This document shows positions 37,832-43,470 of a DNA stretch of 43,470 bases, in pieces. The position numbers and the translations under genes were made by a program. Numbering within the stretch: the first letter of the stretch is position 1; each line of letters begins with the position of its first letter. The notes beneath the pieces were generated by a model. The model made no database searches, was not told the origin of the DNA, and saw only the letters and a list, made by a program, of their open reading frames with translations. Origin of the DNA: Nosocomiicoccus ampullae (GTDB lineage Bacteria; Bacillota; Bacilli; Staphylococcales; Salinicoccaceae); the NCBI RefSeq assembly GCF_001696685.1, contig NZ_MBFG01000002.1, positions 122,402 to 165,871 of the forward strand, written 5' to 3'.

Positions 37832-37860
37832 AGTATATTCTGACACGCGTCAGATTTCAA
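37832..37860 (-). promoter_or_regulatory. Promoter with a TetR-type operator filling its spacer
   Basis: On the minus strand TTGAAA (37855-37860) and TATACT (37832-37837) are separated by 17 nt. That spacer consists almost wholly of the inverted repeat TCTGAC-GCGT-GTCAGA (37839-37854). Such placement blocks RNA polymerase when the repressor is bound. It drives the oxidoreductase-tetR operon. Confidence 0.75.
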
Positions 37861-37988
37861 ATTTTTAAGATTATCTTTTGTTGGTTTAATCTTATTTATG
37901 GTCACTTCTCCATTCTCTACTTTTACGACTTTTTCTAGTTATATAATAATTAAAAGGGAAATACTGTTATTAATTAATTCTTGTTGAT

Positions 37989-38017
37989 TTGAAAATGATA
38001 TTAAAATCATCTAAAAT
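37989..38017 (+). promoter_or_regulatory. Promoter of the guanidine riboswitch/SMR operon
   Basis: TTGAAA (37989-37994) and TAAAAT (38012-38017) are 17 nt apart, about 30 nt before the riboswitch. The spacer contains ATGAT...ATCAT, a possible but unproven operator. Confidence 0.6.
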
Positions 38018-38047
38018 ATTATTGACTAATAAGTAAATATGAAATGT

Positions 38048-38165
38048 TTTCTAGGGTTCCGTAACTTTTAAGTTAGCCTGGTCCGAGAGAAAACTCACAG
38101 ATTTTTCTGTGTCACGGAAGGATAAAAGCCTGGGAGAAACTGATATCAGTTTTCTCAGGCTTTTT
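38048..38165 (+). promoter_or_regulatory. Guanidine-I (ykkC) riboswitch with terminator
   Basis: The aptamer shows the conserved blocks CTAGGGTTCCG (38051-38061), CTGGTCCGAGAG (38078-38089), ACGG (38114-38117) and GGATAAAAGCCTGGGAGA (38120-38137) in the right order. The 3' part, AGCCTGGGAGAAACTGA, pairs with TCAGTTTTCTCAGGCT followed by TTTTT, an intrinsic terminator that competes with the aptamer. Guanidine binding is known to prevent termination in this class. It controls the two SMR genes directly downstream. Confidence 0.93.
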
Positions 38166-38184
38166 AATTTTATTGGGGGTAACA

Positions 38185-38535
38185 ATGAAAAAATATTGGT
38201 TCACTTTATTTTTAGCATCTTTTTTTGAAGTATTATGGGTTATCGGACTTGCTCATTCGTATAACTTTTTAACATGGACACTTACTGTCATTTTAATCAT
38301 ATTAAGTAACACTTTAATGATCAAAGTTGCACAGGTACTACCTACTACTACCGTATATACTATGTTTGTTGGATTAGGAGCTGGTGGTACTGTAGTTGTA
38401 GAAATATTATTCTTTGGAGAACCTTTCAATTGGTTGAAGATTTTTTTAATTTTAATACTTCTAACTAGCGTGATTGGGTTAATGATTGTCACAGATTATG
38501 AAAAACAGCAAAGTGAGGCGAGGTATGAGAGCTGA
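38185..38535 (+). CDS. ykkC: SMR exporter subunit, YkkC/Gdx type
   Basis: A 116-residue four-helix protein of the small multidrug resistance family. The functional Glu is in LASFFEVLWVIGLAHSYNF, and helices 3-4 are typical of the SMR fold. Under a guanidine-I riboswitch such proteins export guanidinium. AGGGGG-like GGGGG lies 6 nt before the ATG at 38185; a TTG 12 nt upstream overlaps that site. It overlaps the partner gene by one base (TGATG), so they are made together as a heteromer like YkkCD. Confidence 0.88.
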   Translation: MKKYWFTLFLASFFEVLWVIGLAHSYNFLTWTLTVILIILSNTLMIKVAQVLPTTTVYTMFVGLGAGGTVVVEILFFGEPFNWLKIFLILILLTSVIGLMIVTDYEKQQSEARYES

Positions 38536-38849
38536 TGGCATGGATAAGCTTAGTTATTTCAGGCATATTTGAAACATTTGCGGTTTCAATGATCAACCGC
38601 TTAACTATAAAAAAGGATTGGCAAACTGTCATTTACATTATCATTGGTATAGGTATGTCACTATTGTTCCTTCACTATTCGTTGATTTATATTACTATGG
38701 GAACAGCTTACGCAATATGGACAGGAATAAGCGTTGTATGTAGTTCACTTATTGGTATGTTTTACTTTGGAGAATCAAAAAGTATTTATAGAATATTATT
38801 TATTGCACTGATTCTTAGCAGTGCAATTGGCTTAAAACTCATTTCATAA
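38535..38849 (+). CDS. ykkD: SMR exporter subunit, YkkD/Gdx type
   Basis: A 104-residue four-helix partner subunit. The membrane-embedded Glu is in LVISGIFETFAVSMI. Shorter than its partner, without C-terminal extension. Start overlaps the ykkC stop; GAGGCGAGG lies upstream. Paired subunits usually adopt opposite membrane orientations. The gene ends at a strong terminator. Confidence 0.88.
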   Translation: MAWISLVISGIFETFAVSMINRLTIKKDWQTVIYIIIGIGMSLLFLHYSLIYITMGTAYAIWTGISVVCSSLIGMFYFGESKSIYRILFIALILSSAIGLKLIS

Positions 38850-38888
38850 AAAATGCCTGTTAGACTAAAATCTAACGGGCATTTTTTA
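38848..38888 (+). terminator. Terminator of the ykkCD operon
   Basis: A stem AAAAAATGCCTGTTAGA and TCTAACGGGCATTTTTT with a 6-nt loop and a T run. Confidence 0.88.
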
Positions 38889-38976
38889 TTTCTATATCAA
38901 TTTTCGTTCTAATAACGCCACCACCTCCACATGGTACGAGTTGATAGAATTGATGAATTTGCTATTTTTAATGAAA

Positions 38977-39040
38977 TGTTCGTATTCGGGAACATGTCGA
39001 CTAATTTGTAGGTTTGTGGGAACATATCAACTGATTTTTT
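38977..39040. mobile_element. Probable remnant of an IS21-like insertion sequence end
   Basis: TGTTCGTATTCGGGAACATG is followed by GTCGACTAATTTGT, and 30 nt further on a second copy reads TGTGGGAACATATCAACTGATT. Multiple GGGAACAT repeats behind a TG terminus resemble the ends of IS21-family elements as I remember them. No transposase genes are present in the 38889-39068 gap, so it is at most a scar. Confidence 0.4.
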
Positions 39041-39068
39041 ATGATAAAAATTTTTGGTTTTAATATTT

Positions 39069-39494
39069 TTATTTGACTATTAGAGCTGGGCAATTTACTC
39101 TTTTCATTACTTTATGACTTACGCTACCTAATACCATTTCTTGCAATGAATTGAGTCCCCGACTACCTATAACAACCATATCAACCTTTTCCTTATTTGC
39201 GTATTCAATAATAGTAGGACCAGGATATCCATGTAGTATTTCAAGTTTATATTCTATATTTTTCGACTTCACTTTTTCTTCTATTGGAGAAAGTATTTTG
39301 CGACGAGTATATTCAAGTTCTTCTTTTCCCTGTGAATGAAGAATTTCATTTTTAGATTTTGAATAATCAACAACATAAATAATTTCAATTCTACAATCGG
39401 AAATTAACGAAGCGATTTTCACCGCTTCATCAGTTGCTCGTAATGAGTTTTCTGATCCATCAACAGCTAGTAATAATCTTTTATACATTTTCAA
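39069..39494 (-). CDS. Universal stress protein, UspA family
   Basis: A 141-residue UspA domain with the ATP-binding motif G-x2-G-x9-GS (GSRGLNSLQEMVLGS) and the opening LLLAVDGSENS. AGGAGG lies 7 nt before ATG. It follows the SulP gene by 21 nt on the same strand, a pairing seen in other SulP operons, where a Usp may modulate the transporter. Confidence 0.88.
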   Translation of the reverse strand: MKMYKRLLLAVDGSENSLRATDEAVKIASLISDCRIEIIYVVDYSKSKNEILHSQGKEELEYTRRKILSPIEEKVKSKNIEYKLEILHGYPGPTIIEYANKEKVDMVVIGSRGLNSLQEMVLGSVSHKVMKRVNCPALIVK

Positions 39495-39515
39495 ACCTCC
39501 TATTTTATTAATTGT

Positions 39516-40961
39516 TTAATCTACATTATTATTCACAGCGAGTTTATGGAATATCTCTCTGCTTGATGTATCTAAACCAATGATAGTTACCTTATTATCT
39601 TTTTCTTGAAATTTAATCACTGCTTTATCAACTGCCCCTACAGCAGAGTCATCCCAAATATGTGAATCTGAAAAATCAATTATTATATTTTTATTCTCCA
39701 AATTGAAATCAAATGACTTTAAAAAGTCTTCAGTTGATGCAAAAAACAACTGACCTTCCACTTCATAAATTACTTTATTATCTTGATGTTTACTTTTCAC
39801 TTTTAACTTTGATATTTTAGCTACAAAGAAGATCGCACTAAGTATAACCCCTGCAATAACACCCTTTGATAAATCATTGGTAGCTACAACTATTCCTACG
39901 GTTACCAACATAACAATTGAATCAGTTTTGGGAGCTCTTCTAAGATAAGTAAACGATGACCAATCAAATGTCCCTATTGAAACCATAATCATTATTCCTA
40001 CTAATACAGGCATTGGGATTTGTATGACTAAGTCCCCTAATACTATAATTAAAAACATCAAGAATATCCCGGCAATAAAGGTAGATAACCTTCCACGTCC
40101 ACCAGACTTCACATTTATAACAGATTGACCGATCATTGCACATCCAGCCATCCCACCAAAGAACCCTGTAACAATATTTGCAATACCTTGTCCTCTTGAC
40201 TCTCTGTTTTTATCACTTTCTGTGTCTGTCATATCATCTACAATGGAAGCTGTAAGTAAAGACTCCAGTAATCCAACAATAGCTAACGCTAGGGAAAAAG
40301 GAAATACAATTACTAATGTTTCCAACGTAAATGGAACGTTTGGAATAAAAAACTCTGGCAATGTTCTTGTGATAGCTCCTAAATCACCGACAGTGCGTAA
40401 ATCAACATTGGTATAAAGTGCTACGGCTGTCAATGCAATAATTGCGATTAATGGAGCTGGAACAGCTTTGAAAAATCTCGGAAGTATATACACGATTGCT
40501 AATGTAATTGCTACAAATACATACGTCAAATTAGAAATCCCAATAAAGTGAGATACCTGAGCCATAAAAATTAGAATCGCTAATGCATTTACAAAACCTA
40601 TCATGACAGCTCTTGGTATGAATTTCATCACTTTAGCTACTTTAAATATACCAAATAATATTTGGATTACACCTGTTAGGATAGTTGCAACCAGTAAATA
40701 ATCAAGTCCATGTTCTTTTACTAAAGGAACCATAAGTAATGCCATTGCACCAGTAGCTCCTGAAATCATTCCCGGTCGTCCTCCGACAAATGCTATAATT
40801 ACAGCGATACAAAAGGAGGCATATAAACCAACCATGGGATCTACACCTGCTATGATGGAAAATGCAATTGCTTCAGGTATTAGTGCTAATGCAACAACAA
40901 TTCCAGCAAGTATATCCCCTCTCACATTTGAAAACCATTCTCTTTTTATTTTCTCTAACAC
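39516..40961 (-). CDS. SulP family anion permease with STAS domain
   Basis: A 481-residue SulP transporter: about 10-12 membrane helices with [20 protein letters not shown] at the N-terminus and a C-terminal STAS domain (residues ~385-481; [37 protein letters not shown]). Substrate could be sulfate, bicarbonate or another anion. The GTG start is set by AGAGGTG 9 nt upstream. Operon with the UspA gene; composition suggests accessory origin. Confidence 0.87.
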   Translation of the reverse strand: MLEKIKREWFSNVRGDILAGIVVALALIPEAIAFSIIAGVDPMVGLYASFCIAVIIAFVGGRPGMISGATGAMALLMVPLVKEHGLDYLLVATILTGVIQILFGIFKVAKVMKFIPRAVMIGFVNALAILIFMAQVSHFIGISNLTYVFVAITLAIVYILPRFFKAVPAPLIAIIALTAVALYTNVDLRTVGDLGAITRTLPEFFIPNVPFTLETLVIVFPFSLALAIVGLLESLLTASIVDDMTDTESDKNRESRGQGIANIVTGFFGGMAGCAMIGQSVINVKSGGRGRLSTFIAGIFLMFLIIVLGDLVIQIPMPVLVGIMIMVSIGTFDWSSFTYLRRAPKTDSIVMLVTVGIVVATNDLSKGVIAGVILSAIFFVAKISKLKVKSKHQDNKVIYEVEGQLFFASTEDFLKSFDFNLENKNIIIDFSDSHIWDDSAVGAVDKAVIKFQEKDNKVTIIGLDTSSREIFHKLAVNNNVD

Positions 40962-41049
40962 TTAAATCTACACCTCTTCTGTTTAAATTTATTTTTTATC
41001 CCTCGAAAAATCCAAACTGACCTTAATAAAAATAGTTTAACACCTTTCG

Positions 41050-41101
41050 TCCCAAAATGGAACCATTATGGGAAATAACATATTATATTTTATGATATAA
41101 T
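41050..41101 (+). promoter_or_regulatory. 24-bp palindrome and extended -10 promoter upstream of the resolvase-like gene
   Basis: TCCCA-a-AATGG-aa-CCATT-a-TGGGA (41050-41073) is an interrupted inverted repeat. Some 20 bp further right, TGATATAAT (41093-41101) is an extended -10 with no good -35. Location fits an operator or half of a res-type recombination site read by the downstream gene product. It also lies 89 bp upstream of the divergent SulP gene and could serve that instead. Confidence 0.55.
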
Positions 41102-41139
41102 TATTAGGGCTTCTTTTTTAAAATAAAGGGGTGTTTAAT

Positions 41140-41682
41140 ATGTTGATTGGTTATATAAGACCTGAAAGTGATGATGATAATTATAATAAACAAATAACAA
41201 CACTTCGTGAAATAAATTGCGATAAAATAATTATCGAAAATCATTCTTCCGCAAAGAATCGAACTAAACTTAACGAAATGATCCATACACTTGAACAAGG
41301 TGACAAAATAATAATCACTAAATTATATTCGCTAGCGGACTCTACACTACATTTAGTCGAGCTATTACAGATGATTGAACACAAAGGTGCCTACATAAAA
41401 TCAATTAGAGAAGATATTGATACGAGCAATGAAAGTGGGTATCAATTTAGTTATATTGTAAAACATCTAGTTGAATTTCAAAGTGATGTAATTAGCGAAA
41501 AGACCAAGAAGGGATTAAATAAGGCAAAACAAAGAGGAGTTACTGCCGGAAGACCACGATTACCTGATGAAAATGTAAAACGCGCTATTAATATGTATCA
41601 AAGTAAAAAATATAGCCTATCTGAAATAAGAAATGAAACTGGTATTAGTAAATCTACCTTATATAGATATCTTGAAAGTTAA
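41140..41682 (+). CDS. Resolvase-like protein lacking canonical catalytic residues
   Basis: A 180-residue protein of the resolvase/invertase fold. Opening MLIGYIRPESDDD corresponds to MxIGYARVSTxDQ, but the catalytic serine position is E9 (a Ser follows at 10). The DRLGR motif is replaced by YSLAD (63-67). The C-terminal helix region (LVEFQSDVISEKTKKGL) and helix-turn-helix (YSLSEIRNETGISKSTLYRYL) remain, so DNA binding should persist. Probably a regulator or an inactive/accessory recombinase. AAAGGGG spaces to the ATG at 41140; a GTG at 41131 lies upstream. Confidence 0.75.
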   Translation: MLIGYIRPESDDDNYNKQITTLREINCDKIIIENHSSAKNRTKLNEMIHTLEQGDKIIITKLYSLADSTLHLVELLQMIEHKGAYIKSIREDIDTSNESGYQFSYIVKHLVEFQSDVISEKTKKGLNKAKQRGVTAGRPRLPDENVKRAINMYQSKKYSLSEIRNETGISKSTLYRYLES

Positions 41683-41730
41683 TTATCATTCTACATTCAA
41701 AGAAACAGTTTAATCCTATATTGTTAATTT

Positions 41731-41771
41731 AAACTAACGTAGCATATTCTGAAAATACGCTGCGTTAGTTT
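41731..41771. terminator. Bidirectional terminator, resolvase-like gene/terminase chimera
   Basis: AAACTAACG(T)AGC pairs with GCT(G)CGTTAGTTT, flanked by T-rich sequence on both strands; it lies between the two stop codons. Confidence 0.75.
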
Positions 41772-41776
41772 TTATT

Positions 41777-43156
41777 TTATATTGCTATTTCCTTTTCAAT
41801 ACCCGATTTAAACTCAATCGTTAAATTCCTTTTATGAATCGTCACTCTTTCAATTAACTGCCTTACAAGCAGGTCATCGTATGTTTCAAGTTGCTGCGGT
41901 TGCTCTTTTAAATACTTTGTCATTTCTACAATCCGCTGTCTAAGTCCTTCTCGCGCTACGTTTTTCATCATGACTTCCTGCTTCAGTTCCCGCAATCGAT
42001 ATATTTCTTCGTAAGGTACTCTGTCCCGATCCACACGTTGTCTGATGTTTTCTTCTGGTATCCAAAAGTATGGCAATATCACATATTTATCATCTTCATA
42101 TTCTGGTGGAAAGATTAAAACAAATGCGGTTATATCTGTTGTCGATGATAAGTCTAAACCCGCATAGCACTCTCTACCAATTAAACTTTCAGGGTCAACT
42201 GGCAAACCACATCTGTCCCACTTTTCCATTGGCATCCATCTGACAGATTGCTTTACCCATTGATTCAGTCGTAACTGCCTAAACAAGTTCTCCTCAGCTG
42301 GATTTTGTTTCGCACTTTCACATGCTTGTTCGACTTTCTCAATATCAACTGTAATTCCTAGTGATGGATTTGCCTTCTTCCAAACTTCAGGGTCTGTCCA
42401 ATCATCATCTTCCTCTGCACCATAGATAACAGGATAAAAAGTAGGATCTATTTTTCTTCCCTCAAGTACATCTTTTGCTTTCTGATGTACTTCGTAACAT
42501 ATTGAATGCTGGTCATTTCCTGCAGTTGTGATTAAGAAATACAATGGTTGTTTCCTTGCGTCCCCTGAACCATGAGTCATAACATCGTATAGCCTTCGGT
42601 TCGGTTGTGCATGTAACTCATCAAAAACTACCCCATGGACGTTCAATCCATGTTTTGTATAAGCTTCCGCAGATAACACTTGATAGAAACTACCCAATGG
42701 TTTATAAATCAATCGTTTTTGTGAAAGGACGGGTTTAAATCGTGCCTTAAGTGCGGGTGATTGTTCCACCATATCAACTGCAACGTCAAATACAATCGAT
42801 GCTTGTTGCCTATCCGCAGCACATCCATATACTTCTCCACCATGTTCAAAGTCACCACATGTTAAAAGTAAGGCAACCGCAGCGGCAAGTTCTGACTTTC
42901 CTTGTTTCTTAGCTATCTCAATATAGGCAGTATTAAACTGTCGATAGCCATTAGGCTTCATCGTCCCAAATACATCTCGAATAATCTGCTCCTGCCAATC
43001 TATCAAGTCAAAGTTTTTTCCAAACCATTCACCTTTTGTATGTTTTAAATAACTTATAAAGTTTACTGCCATATCAGCAGCATCCTTATCGTAGTAAGAT
43101 TGTTCAGCTTTAAAGATTGTTGGTTTATAAATTTCTAGCTTTCTAATTATAACCAC
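41777..43156 (-). CDS. Chimera: phage terminase large subunit (N-terminal ~385 residues) plus tail of a large serine recombinase
   Basis: Residues 1-384 are a phage terminase large subunit: Walker A-like AKKQGKSE (82-88), Walker B VVFDELHA (175-182), and the first nuclease aspartate in AGLDLSSTTD (D335). At about residue 385 the terminase stops and the next 74 residues (LRELKQEVMMKNV... YDDLLVRQLIERVTIH ... FKSGIEKEI) are the C-terminal tail of a large serine recombinase. The rest of the terminase nuclease domain and the recombinase body are absent. The reading frame is kept, which suggests an in-frame deletion or recombination between a prophage and an integrative element. GTG start at 43156 with GGGGG just upstream. 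No other phage genes are near; the product is probably non-functional in packaging. Confidence 0.82.
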   Translation of the reverse strand: MVIIRKLEIYKPTIFKAEQSYYDKDAADMAVNFISYLKHTKGEWFGKNFDLIDWQEQIIRDVFGTMKPNGYRQFNTAYIEIAKKQGKSELAAAVALLLTCGDFEHGGEVYGCAADRQQASIVFDVAVDMVEQSPALKARFKPVLSQKRLIYKPLGSFYQVLSAEAYTKHGLNVHGVVFDELHAQPNRRLYDVMTHGSGDARKQPLYFLITTAGNDQHSICYEVHQKAKDVLEGRKIDPTFYPVIYGAEEDDDWTDPEVWKKANPSLGITVDIEKVEQACESAKQNPAEENLFRQLRLNQWVKQSVRWMPMEKWDRCGLPVDPESLIGRECYAGLDLSSTTDITAFVLIFPPEYEDDKYVILPYFWIPEENIRQRVDRDRVPYEEIYRLRELKQEVMMKNVAREGLRQRIVEMTKYLKEQPQQLETYDDLLVRQLIERVTIHKRNLTIEFKSGIEKEIAI

Positions 43157-43199
43157 CCCCTTAGCAAATAAAAAAACTAAATGAATTTATAAAGTTTTG

Positions 43200-43250
43200 C
43201 ACGACAAAAAAGCCCAGATTGCTATCTGAGCTTAAGACATCTATTTAATT
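43200..43250 (-). terminator. Second copy of the aph-type terminator segment
   Basis: CACGACAAAAAAGCCC...GAGCTTAAGACATCTATTTAATT is a diverged copy of 32227-32275. The stem AGCUCAGAU/AUCUGGGCU keeps pairing through one G-U pair and ends in U6 on the minus strand. A 21-codon tail of an open frame (ending KGYRLWNN, stop 43245-43247) precedes it, perhaps the 3' remnant of a lost gene. Confidence 0.65.
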
Positions 43251-43346
43251 GTTCCACAATCTGTACCCTTTTGCAGAACAATATTCACTGTTTAATTCAC
43301 AATTTATGTGTTAAAATAACTTTAGGTTTAACAAGGAGGAATTTAA

Positions 43347-43394
43347 ATGGGTAATTGTTCATTATTTGTAATTGACTTCTCCATTTTCGTCTAA
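43347..43394 (+). CDS. Leader peptide 1 of an erm-type attenuator
   Basis: A 15-residue peptide, MGNCSLFVIDFSIFV, behind a perfect AAGGAGG site. The LFVI/IFV segments resemble the IFVI ribosome-stalling motif of erm leader peptides. Two consecutive leader peptides are known for erm(A)-type control. Within an erm leader, macrolide-stalled ribosomes here alter hairpins and open translation of the next cistron. Confidence 0.7.
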   Translation: MGNCSLFVIDFSIFV

Positions 43395-43428
43395 GTTTTA
43401 ACACTTAAAACGGAAGGAGAATTAGCAC

Positions 43429-43470
43429 TTGGGTATTTTTAGCATTTTTGTAATAAATACAGTTCATTAT
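43429..43470 (+). CDS. Leader peptide 2 of an erm-type attenuator (cut by window edge)
   Basis: TTG start behind AAGGAGA, reading (M)GIFSIFVINTVHY and running off the window. It is nearly the ErmC leader MGIFSIFVISTVHY, with the stalling motif IFVI intact and Ser-to-Asn after it. In erm(C) systems erythromycin stalls the ribosome in this peptide and unmasks the methylase start. An erm methylase gene is therefore expected a few hundred bases to the right. Confidence 0.88.
   Translation, partial: MGIFSIFVINTVHY

Noticed and set aside
41777..43156. Terminase as evidence of an intact prophage
   Set aside because: No portal, capsid, small terminase, integrase or lysis genes lie nearby, and the terminase lacks most of its nuclease domain.

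Overview
The window looks like a chromosome segment from a low-GC Gram-positive of the family Staphylococcaceae. It opens with the 5' end of a 16S rRNA gene read leftwards. The gene order that follows (ygzB, perR, bcp, hemL/gsaB, a FUSC-type membrane protein, a Sav1866-like ABC exporter, ntdP/ygaC) matches the Bacillus subtilis yga cluster, and many proteins (exporter, NtdP, MetAP, PerR, YfhH) resemble Staphylococcus aureus proteins as I remember them. The genus is not resolved; Jeotgalicoccus, Nosocomiicoccus or Salinicoccus-like relatives are possible. No database search was run, so all family calls come from reading motifs.

Positions 1-22530 are core genome: rRNA start and its promoters, peroxide regulation and thiol peroxidase (perR, bcp), an aminomutase, DNA repair (mpg, mutY, recX, dinB), ABC exporters, nucleotide and peptide housekeeping (ntdP, ampS, map), a beta-carbonic anhydrase and many small conserved proteins. 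Convergent genes are mostly separated by hairpin terminators that serve both strands. One oddity is a teichoic-acid-exporter-like gene pair (10553-12792) whose ATPase has lost its nucleotide-binding motifs.

Positions 22530-29260 are variable. They hold a 1 kb array of four 245-bp palindrome-rich repeats with an A-B-A-B higher-order pattern, a NERD-domain protein directly beside it, tiny two-helix membrane proteins, a lipoprotein/membrane-protein pair, a chromate-type transporter, and a DUF2089 regulator with a small membrane partner.

Positions 29260-43470 are an accessory mosaic: two AlbA_2/Schlafen-type ATP-binding proteins (one preceded by 11-bp-phased CACGATT iterons), an HNH nuclease, a gamma-glutamylcyclotransferase/MGMT fusion, an aminoglycoside-phosphotransferase-like gene interrupted by an in-frame UGA, a TetR/oxidoreductase operon with an operator inside its promoter, a guanidine-I riboswitch controlling a paired SMR exporter, a UspA/SulP operon, a resolvase-like protein without the usual catalytic residues, and a chimera of a phage terminase large subunit with the tail of a large serine recombinase. 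The window ends inside a two-peptide leader of the kind that controls inducible erm (macrolide resistance methylase) genes, so an erm gene probably starts just beyond the right edge. This part has clearly been assembled by repeated recombination.
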